This document shows positions 27,001 to 35,634 of a stretch of DNA of 64,000 nucleotides, piece after piece. Each line of letters opens with the position of its first letter. Positions within the stretch are counted from its first letter, which is position 1. The translations under genes and the position numbers were made by a program. Where the stretch lies: the NCBI GenBank assembly GCA_035303945.1, contig DATGQZ010000017.1, forward strand, positions 1-64,000. The letters run 5' to 3'. The notes beneath the pieces are model-generated. The model did no database searches, was not told the DNA's origin, and saw nothing but the letters and a program-made list of their open reading frames with translations. This stretch comes from DATGMS01 sp035303945. Lineage in GTDB: Bacteria; Bacteroidota; Bacteroidia; Cytophagales; Cyclobacteriaceae.

Positions 27001-27271
27001 TTATGATTTTGATGGGGATGGAAATGAGGAAGTGCTGATTGGTGGAAACTATTTTGGGCTTTCACCTTATCATGGGCGCTTAGGCAGCCTTGCCGGCAAC
27101 ATCATTATAGCTGAGGGAAAAATACTTGAAGGAAATCACATAGGGCTAAACTTCACCAACAAAGCTGTAAGAGGTTTGGATATCCTCCATTTTCAACAAA
27201 AACCCTATTTGCTCGTCACCTACAACAATGAAGCGGCGGAGATCTACCAATTAACTCCTAAGACCCAGTAG
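24002..27271 (+). CDS. FG-GAP/VCBS-repeat CRTAC1-like lipoprotein with ASPIC/UnbV domain
   Basis: A 1089-residue exported lipoprotein. The lipobox LLVGC places the acylated Cys at 17, followed by SADNEKE, whose acidic residues could favour surface export. The body is built from FG-GAP/VCBS beta-propeller-like blades, each with a calcium loop of the form DxNxDGxxD. I count about fourteen, for example VGDINNDGLPDIYF, MADVNGDGLLDIYV, FFDYDNDGDLDLYL, VKDIDGDGKEDVFF and NYDFDGDGNEEVLI. An ASPIC/UnbV module (GIGTKVIAWHQGQMQLKQ to IIWPD) lies near 519-570 and divides two propeller sections. Such proteins often accompany SusC/SusD genes in this phylum and are thought to bind ligands or partners at the surface. 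It is convergent with the susD gene. No enzymatic motif is visible. Confidence 0.88.
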   Translation: MMKQFTAILLLGLLVGCSADNEKEYLFTAVDPKDSKLDFVNELKETDEFGILYYLYFYNGGGVAVGDINNDGLPDIYFTGNQVPNKLFLNKGNMEFEDITEKAGVAGASDWNTGVTMADVNGDGLLDIYVCAVTGIHGLEGRNELFINNGDLTFTEQAEQYQLAFRNYGTTAAFFDYDNDGDLDLYLLNHSVHTENSYGPSEIRYKRTANSGDKLLRNDNGVFTDVSEEAGIFGGANGYGLGLATADFNNDGYTDIYISNDFHEDDYYYINQGDGTFKEVLKEKFSQVSRFSMGNDAADINHDGFIDLLTLDMLPEDEKVLKASMSDDPIYTHDLKIERLKYHPQYARNMLQINRNGEYFQEVALYSGVAATDWSWTPLIADFDLDGHQDIFISTGIPRRPNDHDYIRFISSEEVERRFNTSSHLDQEALDKMPSGNVKNYIYKGEGQLRFSDQTGTWISDKPLISNGAAWADLDNDGDLDLVTNNLHGPAGLYRNDATEKGSFLKLKVQFAAPNTFGIGTKVIAWHQGQMQLKQLFTSRGFQSSSEPILHFGFGEATEVDSLMIIWPDHTYQTQYKISLNQTLELSPAAQRNQVDYNSLFPKSNAWFEKTSLPGLSYQHQENRFIDFNRQKLIPYKISDRGPAVVVKDIDGDGKEDVFFGGAKSQPAKLFLQTNHGFVEKYKDIIAQDSLYEDVSAVIEDFNKDGTNDLFIVSAGGEHSQQDEWLKDRLLINHGTTLSKQELPPYFENGSVVRAFDYDQDGFVDLFVGGLAVANDFGQIPTSYLLRNNKGNFEIIENEALQKVGMVTDAIWTDFDRDGWTDLIVVGEWMSPRFFKNQRGILTEVSDMIVDEGLNGLWQTILPFDINGDGHLDYLLGNWGLNTKFSASQEHPLKMYYADFDDNGGTETVLAYAKEGKYYPVLGLDELGSQMSFLKRKFTSYQAFAGKTIEEVFDKEQLANAEVLTVDELASGYLLYSGGKYTYKAFGPDLQMAPITAFLNYDFDGDGNEEVLIGGNYFGLSPYHGRLGSLAGNIIIAEGKILEGNHIGLNFTNKAVRGLDILHFQQKPYLLVTYNNEAAEIYQLTPKTQ

Positions 27272-27305
27272 ATGAAGGAGGAAAAGTATAAGTAGTTGAA
27301 GCAAT

Positions 27306-27337
27306 CCCCACGTGCGGCACTTGCTTGTGCTGTGGGG
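27306..27337. other. Hairpin downstream of the FG-GAP lipoprotein gene
   Basis: CCCCAC (27306-27311) pairs with GTGGGG (27332-27337), with an inner GCAC/GTGC stem. No T-tract follows on the plus strand, so termination is uncertain. Confidence 0.35.
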
Positions 27338-27376
27338 TAATAACTCAAGAGTACGGCTTATGCTTGGACTCTAATT

Positions 27377-27415
27377 AAAAAAAAAATAATCCGGCACCTT
27401 CACAGATGCCGGATT
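27377..27415 (-). terminator. Intrinsic terminator after susC-susD (minus strand)
   Basis: Minus-strand AATCCGGCA/TGCCGGATT stem (27388-27415) is followed by TTA and ten T residues (27377-27386). It ends the 32.1-27.4 kb susC-susD transcript. Confidence 0.8.
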
Positions 27416-27441
27416 TCCTCGTTAACAGGGGTTCTGTTTGT

Positions 27442-29112
27442 TTAGTAGCCTGGATTTTGCTCCAATACATTGCTTGCTGATAAAGCTTCTGTAGGCACCG
27501 GGAATCGGTTGAGGTGCGGAGCATTAGAGGGAGTATGGTCCCACCATGCCTCTGTAGTAAAGAAACCGAGTCTAATTAAATCAGTTCTTCTCCTTCCTTC
27601 ACCGAGGAATTCTATGCCCCATTCATCAGCCATCCTATATAGATCAAGATTGGCAGCCGTAGCTGGATTGGGATCATTACCACCTTCGAACGCCCTTCTT
27701 CGGACATCGTTGATAAGCGTTGCCGCCCTAGCCGCATCTCCCAATCTCAAACGGCATTCGGCCAACATCAAGTAAACCTCAGCCAATCTAAATGCAGGGT
27801 GATCCGCACCCCATCGCAGCGAAATATCCGCAGATGAGGGTATGGGTATTTTAACCAAGCGAATACCACTATTTTCTTCACCCGCATTGATGTTGGAGGG
27901 TACCTCATTGACGGAGGAATAAGTACGGCCGATTTCTGAAAACCTACCTACTTGATCTACAAAAACCACTGGCTGTCCGTTGTATTCTTCGTTACCGATT
28001 ACTTGGGCACCTGTAATGGGAGACACTTGATTACCCACTAAAAACATACCTTCATATCTGCCGTTACCGAGGTATTTGTAGGGGCGTTTCCTCAAATCGG
28101 TGTCTTCAAATTTTTCATAAGGGGAACCCAATCTAAAATCATTAGAATAAGGTTCTCCATTAGGCTTTCTAGAAGGTTGCAAGTGAGTACCATTATTGGA
28201 ACCGAGGTCGATATCAAAATATACCCTGGAATTGTAATGGTACATATGGTCGTAATGTGTATACTCTAAGCGGTTGAATTCAGAAGGGATCGACCAGATA
28301 ATTTCAGGAGACTCATGGTTGAAGAAGTCATGAGGTCCATTCCATTCTGGATCCAGGCTGTATTCCCCGTACTCGCCAGCTAGGATTTTTTCGGAAATTT
28401 CAGCAGCTTCCTCATACATGGCTTCTCCTATGTAGGGTTCGGCATTAAAGTACAACCTTGCCAGCATCAACGCCGCCGCACCTTTGGTCATGGCGCCTTC
28501 CTGAGGCGCTCCCACTTCCCGTACCGGCAGTTCATTAATTGCCTTTTGCAACAAAGCTTCTATATGGTCAAAGGTCTCTTTATCCGAACTCCTAGGTACA
28601 TTGTCCTGATCCAAGCTGGTGAAAATAGGAAGTCCACCGAAGAAGTCTAATCCTCGCAGATAGAAGAAGGCGGTCAGGGCATCCAGCTGGGCCAAGTGCG
28701 CGGTCTTATCTTCTTCCGTAAGTGCTACCGTGCTATAGTCAAGCTTTCCCAAATCAGCTTTCACATCCAGTGCCAAGGCTACCCCTTGAAGTGTTCCTCT
28801 CCAAGTCCCAAAAAGCTGAGACTCATCCGGTGTCCACTCATGATGCTGATAGCGGGCATATCTACCGCCGTCGTACCAGTGCCTGCCTTTAGTAGTGCGT
28901 GCAAATTGGTCCCCGGTCAATTCCTGCGCCAGCCAGCGATCACCTGTAAGATACCATCGGGCATGGGTAAAGGGCCTGTAGAGGGCGGCCAAGACATCCG
29001 ATTCAGACTTAAAGAAGGTTTCGGGAACAACTTTATCATACCATACCTCATCAAGAGAACAACTGGTAATGATGACACCAAAGAGTATAATGATATATTT
29101 CTTCAATTTCAT
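27442..29112 (-). CDS. SusD/RagB-family nutrient-binding outer membrane lipoprotein
   Basis: A 556-residue surface lipoprotein that caps its SusC transporter and captures substrate. The lipobox VIITSC gives acylated Cys18, followed by SLDEVWYD. TPR-like helices, ALMLARLYF, AEVYLMLAECRLRLGD and the C-terminal AFEGG/GEGRRRTDLIRLGFF region are SusD hallmarks, and the protein ends in LEQNPGY, the usual final motif. It starts 17 bases after the susC stop. The substrate cannot be deduced; no carbohydrate-active enzyme is encoded with it. Confidence 0.92.
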   Translation of the reverse strand: MKLKKYIIILFGVIITSCSLDEVWYDKVVPETFFKSESDVLAALYRPFTHARWYLTGDRWLAQELTGDQFARTTKGRHWYDGGRYARYQHHEWTPDESQLFGTWRGTLQGVALALDVKADLGKLDYSTVALTEEDKTAHLAQLDALTAFFYLRGLDFFGGLPIFTSLDQDNVPRSSDKETFDHIEALLQKAINELPVREVGAPQEGAMTKGAAALMLARLYFNAEPYIGEAMYEEAAEISEKILAGEYGEYSLDPEWNGPHDFFNHESPEIIWSIPSEFNRLEYTHYDHMYHYNSRVYFDIDLGSNNGTHLQPSRKPNGEPYSNDFRLGSPYEKFEDTDLRKRPYKYLGNGRYEGMFLVGNQVSPITGAQVIGNEEYNGQPVVFVDQVGRFSEIGRTYSSVNEVPSNINAGEENSGIRLVKIPIPSSADISLRWGADHPAFRLAEVYLMLAECRLRLGDAARAATLINDVRRRAFEGGNDPNPATAANLDLYRMADEWGIEFLGEGRRRTDLIRLGFFTTEAWWDHTPSNAPHLNRFPVPTEALSASNVLEQNPGY

Positions 29113-29129
29113 GATCGTAAATTTTCTGG

Positions 29130-32123
29130 TTAGAAATTAGCTTGAACACCCAACATAAATGTACGGACTTCCGGATAGGTTGCCCTTTCCTCGAATCCTG
29201 GATCAAGTCCGTTGATGTTGACTTCAGGGTTCAATCCTGAATAATTGGTCAGCACAAATAAGTTCTGTCCAGTAGCATAGACTCTCAGACCTTTGACATG
29301 CTTTCCTTTCAAGTTAAAATTGTAACCTACAGACAAAACGTCAAGCTTCAAGAAATCCCCATCTTCGATAAAGAAGTCGCTAAGTTCCTTCTCTCCCTTT
29401 ATATGTTTTTGCTTCTCATAATTTTCCACTAAAACATTTCTGCCCTCGAGGGGGATACCATAATAAAAGTTCGGCATATTGAAGATATCATGACCGATCC
29501 AACTTCTGAAGTAGGCATTGACATCGAAATTGCCAAAATTAAATTGGTTGTTCCAAGCTAAAACCACCTTAGGAATGGCATTTCCAATGAATTTTTTGTC
29601 GCCGTCAGTTTTGGTTCGCTTGGTAACATCAAATGCCTCCCCGTCAGCACCCATCAACATCCAATTGCCATCTTCTGTAAAGCCAGCGTGCTCCCAAACG
29701 TAAAAGCGACCGATTGCCTCACCAGGGAATAGCCTTACTGCGTTGCCCGGGCTACCTGGTGCGGGGAAACTCTTTCTGTCCCAAAATGTCTGACTTCCCC
29801 AAAGACTCACCAGTTGGCTTTTGTATTGGGAAGCGATAACTGTCGTTACGTACTGGAAGTTGGACTTGTTGACGGCATTCCAGGTGACTTCTGCTTCCCA
29901 ACCGGTATTTCGGAGCATACCCACGTTCATGGTGGTTTTATCATGAATAGCGGGTGGCTGTGCAACGGAAATAGCATAGATTAGATCATCCACATCTCTT
30001 TTAAAGAGATCGAATCGGCCTGAAATATCACCATTGAGGAAAGCGAAATCTACTCCAATGTTATATTCCTTCTTCGTTTCCCATTTTAAGTCGGTGTTTT
30101 GGTTGTGAGCTACGCCATAGGTTCTTCTCCACTGCCCGTTCATCAACCACCAGGTATCGGATCCGTACATCCTTGTAGCTACCCCAGGAGCAAAACCCTC
30201 GTTGCCCGTTTCTCCATAACCTGCCCTCAGCTTCAAGTTGGTAAAGATGTCTTGATTGGCCATAAAGCCTTCGTTATGGATGTTCCAACCTAAAGAAAGT
30301 GCTGGAAAAACACCCCATCGATTTCCTTCTGCAAACTTAGAAGAACCCTCTCTCCTCACACTTGCCGTCAGCAGGTATCTGTTGCCGTAGGTGTAATTGA
30401 CCCTCCCAAAGAAGGCCATCAACCTGATTCTTGGATCTCTATAAGATCCCATTCCAGCTCGTCCCGCAGCTAAAAACCTACCACTGCCAAGATTGTATCC
30501 CTCTATACCGTCAACTGCAAAATCAGAGTTGTTGGCGTTAAATCCTTGCCTATTGAACTCTTGGAAGCTGTATCCCGCTACAACATTGATATTATGTTGG
30601 TCGAAGATCTGACCCCATGTAGCAAAGGTTTCGAAAGTATTGTCCCGTGCATCCTCATAGCTTTGTTCAGCATTACCGGCCACGCCTTCGTCCAATGAGG
30701 TTTTATGCTGAGCGGATCGCCAGAAAGTGCCGTAGTTGCTATTGTTGGCTATGGAATATCGGCCGGTGACGGAGATGTGATCCGTTAGATGCAAAAGCAG
30801 GCTTGTGGTATTTAAGAAATAATTATACTTCCTTTCGTCTTTCCTCAACCTAATATCGGCTACAGGGTTATACCAATCATATCCACCTGTCCACACATTT
30901 AAACCATGGGGCTTGCTGGCGTCATAAGGGGTTTCGGTAGGATTCAGCTGCAGTGCCATTCTAAAAATGTCGTTGTTGGAGAACGTTGACTGTCTTTGGC
31001 TATAAGACAGGTTATTGGTGATTTCTAACCTGCCATCGAACATTTTGAAATCTGTGTTAATCCGGGCTTGTACTTCATCCCTTCCGGTACCAATGGCCAA
31101 GCCTGTTGCGCTTCGTTGACTCACGGTGGCGCGGATCCGGGCTTGTTCTACCCCACCGCTGAAGCTGACCACATTTCTATAGCTGATAGGCAGATCATTG
31201 GTCACTTCATCGAACCAATCCGTATCATGACCAAGATCCTCCCCTAAACCTTCCTGCAAAAATTGATTTCGGCCGAGTGGCTTATTGTACCGGCGAACGC
31301 TCTCGGCAAATACTTCCCCGGTATAACTCACCGACAGACCACCAGCAAGGGCTGACTTGGTAGTGATCAAAATCACACCGCCTGAAGCCCGTGTACCATA
31401 GATTGCAGCTCCCGAAGCATCTCTCAACACCTCTATGGAGGCAATGTCTTCTTTTACCACCGAGTTGATATTGCCACCCGGCACACCATCAATTACAATG
31501 AGTGGACCTTGGGAAGCATTGACGGAGTTGACCCCCCTCAACTGAATCGACACCCCCGCGTTGGGATCTGCACCATTGGTGGATTGCACACTGAGACCGG
31601 GAACTTTACCCTGAATGGCCATCAAGGGTGAAACCGTGCCTGCGACGAAATCGCGCTCGTTCAAAGAGCTGACAGAACTGGTGAGGTTCTCGCGCTTGAC
31701 AGAGCCGTAGCCTACGACTACCACTTCATCTAGGGAGGCCACATCTTCCACCAAGGTAACGTTGATCTCGGCTTGATTGCCAACGACAATACTCTGTGAT
31801 TGGAAGCCTATAAAGGAAAATACCAAGGTGGATCCTTCAGGCACGGTAAGGGAGTATCGGCCATCCAAATCTGTGGCGGTCCCTATGCCTGTTCCCGGAA
31901 TGGAGACGGTGACACCAGGAAGCGGTTCACCCGAGGAGTCAGTTACCACGCCCTTCACCGTTATGTCAAACCGATCGTTGGCAAAGTAAAGGATGTCGGA
32001 AGATTTGCTTGCAATGCGCTCAGTCGATGCGAAGGCAGGACTGAAAGAAAGCGCATGGATGGTGAAAGCAGTTAGTAAAAACTTAGACGTGTAACTTACC
32101 TGTCTTTGTAGAGGTACTTTCAT
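29130..32123 (-). CDS. SusC/RagA-family TonB-linked outer membrane transporter
   Basis: A 997-residue TonB-dependent transporter. The signal peptide (about 1-32) is followed by a carboxypeptidase-regulatory-like domain (53-124), the motif DEVVVVGYG at 132-140, and a plug domain with LIVIDGVPGG and AAIYGTRASGGVILITTK. The remaining 700 residues are beta-barrel, ending in VRTFMLGVQANF with a terminal aromatic. There is no STN domain. It is paired with the susD gene downstream on the minus strand, and the 296-base upstream region contains the 14-bp palindrome at 32302-32315. Substrate unknown. Confidence 0.95.
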   Translation of the reverse strand: MKVPLQRQVSYTSKFLLTAFTIHALSFSPAFASTERIASKSSDILYFANDRFDITVKGVVTDSSGEPLPGVTVSIPGTGIGTATDLDGRYSLTVPEGSTLVFSFIGFQSQSIVVGNQAEINVTLVEDVASLDEVVVVGYGSVKRENLTSSVSSLNERDFVAGTVSPLMAIQGKVPGLSVQSTNGADPNAGVSIQLRGVNSVNASQGPLIVIDGVPGGNINSVVKEDIASIEVLRDASGAAIYGTRASGGVILITTKSALAGGLSVSYTGEVFAESVRRYNKPLGRNQFLQEGLGEDLGHDTDWFDEVTNDLPISYRNVVSFSGGVEQARIRATVSQRSATGLAIGTGRDEVQARINTDFKMFDGRLEITNNLSYSQRQSTFSNNDIFRMALQLNPTETPYDASKPHGLNVWTGGYDWYNPVADIRLRKDERKYNYFLNTTSLLLHLTDHISVTGRYSIANNSNYGTFWRSAQHKTSLDEGVAGNAEQSYEDARDNTFETFATWGQIFDQHNINVVAGYSFQEFNRQGFNANNSDFAVDGIEGYNLGSGRFLAAGRAGMGSYRDPRIRLMAFFGRVNYTYGNRYLLTASVRREGSSKFAEGNRWGVFPALSLGWNIHNEGFMANQDIFTNLKLRAGYGETGNEGFAPGVATRMYGSDTWWLMNGQWRRTYGVAHNQNTDLKWETKKEYNIGVDFAFLNGDISGRFDLFKRDVDDLIYAISVAQPPAIHDKTTMNVGMLRNTGWEAEVTWNAVNKSNFQYVTTVIASQYKSQLVSLWGSQTFWDRKSFPAPGSPGNAVRLFPGEAIGRFYVWEHAGFTEDGNWMLMGADGEAFDVTKRTKTDGDKKFIGNAIPKVVLAWNNQFNFGNFDVNAYFRSWIGHDIFNMPNFYYGIPLEGRNVLVENYEKQKHIKGEKELSDFFIEDGDFLKLDVLSVGYNFNLKGKHVKGLRVYATGQNLFVLTNYSGLNPEVNINGLDPGFEERATYPEVRTFMLGVQANF

Positions 32124-32301
32124 ATTACCTTGGGTTAGAGTTAATTACTACAACAAATAATAAGCACTTATGCCGATAAGAATATGCCCTCACGGCAGCA
32201 CCGCCTTGAAACTACAAAAGCCTGCATATAGAACACGCAGCCTTCTTTGTCAATAAATGTTAATTATAGGAAAATACAGCGTTAAATGCAATAAAAATGT
32301 G

Positions 32302-32315
32302 TGTTAAATTTAACA
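32302..32315. promoter_or_regulatory. 14-bp AT-rich palindrome upstream of susC
   Basis: TGTTAAATTTAACA is a perfect palindrome 179 bases before the susC start. It could be an operator, but palindromes of this length arise by chance a few times in a window this size. Confidence 0.25.
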
Positions 32316-32419
32316 GGATACAACATCTTCGGATGCTAAAACGATTTGCAAAACCGCATGCAACCTGAACCCGTTTATTTAAGCCAACCTGGATGGTAGA
32401 CCTGTGTACACCTCACCTT

Positions 32420-33559
32420 TCACCCAAATCTGAAAAAACGGTAAGACACCGCTACGATGAACAGTAATCCAGCAACAAAAGCCAGCGCAAAAGGCAAGGA
32501 AAGCGCATGGGCGATAATACCCAGTAAAGCAGGTCCGGCCAGCTGTCCAGCATATCCTATAGTGGTTATAGTCGGTAATGCTATATGCACCGGTGTGTGG
32601 GGCATATTACCTGCTGCACTAAAGAACACAGGAACAATATTGGCACAGCCCAGGCCTACCAAGATAAATCCACCAATAGCGGCTCCCCTCCAAGGCAGAC
32701 CCACAGCCAGCAACAAACCGGCGGCAGCAACAAGTGACCCATAGATCACCATCTGCTGGGGGCTAAACTTGTTCATCAGCCTATCGCCCGTAAGGCGCAT
32801 TACTGCCATCGCTACAGAAAAAGCTGCGTAGCCTGTCCCCGACCAGGCAATGTCAAAATTCCTGTTGAACTGTAAAAATACCGCACTCCAGTCCAACATG
32901 GCACCTTCCGCGAGAAACACGATAAAACACATCATCCCCAAGTAAAGTACTGACGATTTGGGCCAGCGAAATTGTCGGCTCCCTGTTTGTTTATCTTTGG
33001 CCTCAAAAGGCAGCAGGTGTTTGTATTGCGTGAGCACGATGGCCAACAAAAGACAGGATATAGAGACAGCCGCTGTGAGCGGCGACAGTCCGACTTTGAT
33101 TAATGCGCCCAAACCCAAGGCGCCGAACAAGCCACCTACGCTAAAAAACCCATGGAAAGACGACATGATATGGCGGCCGTATAGGCGCTGTACCCGTATG
33201 GCCTGTTCGTTCATAGCAATATCAATAGCACCTATCGACGCCCCAAATAAGAATAGCGCAACACCCATGGCAATGGGGTTATTCAATAACAGAAGCACCG
33301 GTAAAATAAGGGACAAAGACACCCCTCCCAACAACATCACCCTCCTGCTTCCAAAGCGTTGGATCAACCAACCCGTAATGGGCATCATAATAATGGCACC
33401 AGCCCCTAAACCCAGTAATAATACCCCCAATCCCGCTTCATTTAACCCTAACCGCTCCTTGGTGAAAGGTACCATCGGCGCCCAACTGGAAAGGCCAAGA
33501 CCACATACTAAAAAAATCAACAATACGGCTTGTCTTACCTTAGAATAGCTTTCGGTCAT
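32420..33559 (-). CDS. Major facilitator superfamily transporter, YbjJ-like
   Basis: A 379-residue inner membrane transporter with about twelve membrane segments in two six-helix halves. The cytoplasmic loop after helix 2 has GWLIQRFGSRRVMLLGG, the MFS motif A variant. The overall pattern (short loops, SSFHGFFSVGGLFGALG in helix 5) resembles the YbjJ/FucP-like group, whose members carry sugars or drugs, but the substrate is not known. It is divergent from the ECF sigma gene, with 280 bases between. It may be an independent gene, or may import products generated by the neighbouring locus. Confidence 0.85.
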   Translation of the reverse strand: MTESYSKVRQAVLLIFLVCGLGLSSWAPMVPFTKERLGLNEAGLGVLLLGLGAGAIIMMPITGWLIQRFGSRRVMLLGGVSLSLILPVLLLLNNPIAMGVALFLFGASIGAIDIAMNEQAIRVQRLYGRHIMSSFHGFFSVGGLFGALGLGALIKVGLSPLTAAVSISCLLLAIVLTQYKHLLPFEAKDKQTGSRQFRWPKSSVLYLGMMCFIVFLAEGAMLDWSAVFLQFNRNFDIAWSGTGYAAFSVAMAVMRLTGDRLMNKFSPQQMVIYGSLVAAAGLLLAVGLPWRGAAIGGFILVGLGCANIVPVFFSAAGNMPHTPVHIALPTITTIGYAGQLAGPALLGIIAHALSLPFALAFVAGLLFIVAVSYRFFRFG

Positions 33560-33776
33560 GGCGGAGAAATCAAATTATGTTACAGCCCTCTATTATCGGG
33601 AATTGCAAACTTAATCAGATTCCTATTAGCAAATGCAAGAACTGGAGCCCCATTAAATTAAAAATGAGGGAACAAAAATGAACTTAAAGACACTTTCGCG
33701 ACGGAAACAAAAATCAAGCTATCCTTCATAAAGCCCATGATTACTATGTAAAATTAAAAAAATAACCAATCATATT

Positions 33777-33804
33777 TTTGTTTATCAGGTTATTGCTTAT
33801 TTTG
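33777..33804 (+). promoter_or_regulatory. Candidate promoter for the ECF sigma gene
   Basis: TTTG at 33777-33780 and TATTTTG at 33798-33804 resemble the Bacteroidota promoter, with one base missing in the -7 box and a spacer of 17 bases. The coding start is 36 bases downstream. Confidence 0.35.
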
Positions 33805-33839
33805 GCAACACCTAATCCCCGAAAAGACATTCAATTGTA

Positions 33840-34433
33840 ATGGCCAAAGAGCATGATGCCATACTAAATTATTCCGATGAGCAACTGTTGCAATTTGTGA
33901 AGTCAGATGATGAAAGAGCCTTTGACGTTCTTTTCAATAGGTATTGGCGCATTCTATTTGAAGCTGCTTATAAGCGTATTAAAAGACCAGAAGTTGCAGA
34001 AGAACTTGTGCAGGACGTATTCACTTCCCTCTGGTGCAATAGAAGAAAGCTAGAGATCCACCAATCTTTTGAAGCTTATATCCGTACGGCTATCAAATAT
34101 AAAGTCATCAGCTATTATAGATCTTCCTACCAACATCATCCTTCCTTGGATGTTGTTGAAGAACAAAGTCAACTTGAGTGGCATGTAGAGGAGGCTTTTC
34201 TGTACAAAGAATTGCAGTCAGCGATTGAAGCTGAAATAGAGCGTTTACCGGAGAAATGCAAAGAAGCCTTTAATCTCAGCAGGCGCGAACAATTATCTAT
34301 CAAAGAAATTGCTGCTGAAATGGAGATATCCGTGAATACAGTGGAGAAACACATCGGTAAAGCTTTAAAAATCCTCCGCACCAATTTAAAGGAGCTTATG
34401 ACAATGATATTATTTTATTATTGGCCCTTTTAA
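33840..34433 (+). CDS. ECF RNA polymerase sigma-70 factor, FecI-like
   Basis: A 197-residue extracytoplasmic-function sigma factor. Region 2 (about 25-95) includes FDVLFNRYWRILFEAAY and VAEELVQDVFTSLWCNR, and region 4 (about 130-182) includes LPEKCKEAFNLSRREQLSIKEIAAEMEISVNTVEKHIGKALKI, a helix-turn-helix for the -35 element. It fits the large Bacteroidota family of sigma factors encoded beside FecR and SusC/SusD. The FecR gene follows after 136 bases and an STN-containing SusC after that. The inferred circuit is ligand on SusC, signal through STN to FecR, sigma release, and transcription of the locus. Confidence 0.95.
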   Translation: MAKEHDAILNYSDEQLLQFVKSDDERAFDVLFNRYWRILFEAAYKRIKRPEVAEELVQDVFTSLWCNRRKLEIHQSFEAYIRTAIKYKVISYYRSSYQHHPSLDVVEEQSQLEWHVEEAFLYKELQSAIEAEIERLPEKCKEAFNLSRREQLSIKEIAAEMEISVNTVEKHIGKALKILRTNLKELMTMILFYYWPF

Positions 34434-34569
34434 CTACCAGAGCATCCTTCCTTTCGCGACCTAGCCCTCACTTCTAATTCCTCTCTTGAATAGTTATTTT
34501 TTTCCCTTCGGGATGGCGGTAATCACCCTTTGCTGCGACTACTTATCTAGAAACCAATCAAAATCCTCC

Positions 34570-35583
34570 ATGGAAATAGATGATCGGACAGATCCGTTAA
34601 ATAACAAGCCTTCGCACTCCCAGCTTTCAAAGAAGGAGAGAAAGGAGTTAGCGGCTTGGTATGACAGCATGGAGGCTCAGCCCGGATTCCTTCCTAACCT
34701 CTCGAAAGAAGAAGTAGAGAAAATGGGCGATAGGATGCTGAGGAATATTAAAGATAATATTAAAGAAAAAAGCCATATACCGACGACTCCGTTTTTGCCT
34801 GCCTCACCTAAAACGGTTTCATGGCCCTCTCAATTTTTTAAGGCAGCAGCCGTACTGACTTTAGGAATCTTAGTATGGTACTTGGGTGCGCGTTTGCTTA
34901 ATCACCCCCAGCAAATGGTTACCTATAGCACGGGGAATGGGCAGTCCATGGAACTGACACTTCCGGACGGATCCACCGCAGTGCTAAACGGAAACACCAC
35001 AATTCAGTATCTGGCGGATTGGAAGGCCAATATTCCAAGGGAAATTTACCTGAGTGGAGAGGCCTTCTTTTCCGTCAGAAAAAGACCTGACCAACAAAAG
35101 TTTGTTGTTCACACATCCGATAAAATCGCTGTTGAGGTGCTGGGAACAACGTTTTTAGTATCTGATAGAAAGGTGCGAACGCAGGTAGTGCTTCAATCAG
35201 GTAGCGTTCAACTGCATTTTAACGGCGCAAGTGCACAAAAAACCATCGATATGAAACCAGGTGACCTGGTATCCTTCCCTAAGTCTGCCCCCTTACAGTA
35301 CACCCACAAACAAGTGGATCCTGATATTTACATGTCATGGTTGAGGCAGCAATTGATTTTGGAAAACACCAGCCTTAAGGAAATATGTGATCTACTTGAA
35401 GATAACTACGGTCTCACTATTTCAACTATAGAAGAAGGCCTACTTGACCTGAGCGTATCTGGATCTATACCGCTTGGCGCCATTGACACCCTCTTGGCAG
35501 ATATAGCTGCAGCCTACGACTTAGCCATCACCAAACACCACAACGGCATTATGATAGAAAGTAAAGCGGTCGATAGCGATTAA
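34570..35583 (+). CDS. FecR-family anti-sigma factor
   Basis: A 337-residue transmembrane anti-sigma regulator. Start ATG at 34570 (MEIDDRTDPL) is chosen because the frame upstream has only a TTG start and an unlikely hydrophobic stretch. The cytoplasmic part (1-89) would bind the sigma factor, one membrane helix follows at about 90-110 (FKAAAVLTLGILVWYLGARLL), and the periplasmic part has a FecR domain (about 118-210, with ELTLPDGSTAVLNGNT and REIYLSGEAFFSV) and a C-terminal DUF4974 domain (about 255-330). The DUF4974 and STN domains probably contact each other. It sits between the sigma gene and STN-SusC, the standard order. Confidence 0.93.
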   Translation: MEIDDRTDPLNNKPSHSQLSKKERKELAAWYDSMEAQPGFLPNLSKEEVEKMGDRMLRNIKDNIKEKSHIPTTPFLPASPKTVSWPSQFFKAAAVLTLGILVWYLGARLLNHPQQMVTYSTGNGQSMELTLPDGSTAVLNGNTTIQYLADWKANIPREIYLSGEAFFSVRKRPDQQKFVVHTSDKIAVEVLGTTFLVSDRKVRTQVVLQSGSVQLHFNGASAQKTIDMKPGDLVSFPKSAPLQYTHKQVDPDIYMSWLRQQLILENTSLKEICDLLEDNYGLTISTIEEGLLDLSVSGSIPLGAIDTLLADIAAAYDLAITKHHNGIMIESKAVDSD

Positions 35584-35634
35584 GCTACAGATCAATCCTC
35601 CCAAAGCAAGAATTCAACCCATAATTAAACCCAA

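Noticed and set aside
27306..27337. Strong terminator for the FG-GAP gene
   Set aside because: The stem has no following T-tract on the plus strand; kept only as a hairpin.
32302..32315. Palindrome as a firm operator
   Set aside because: A 14-base perfect palindrome is expected a few times by chance in a window of this size.
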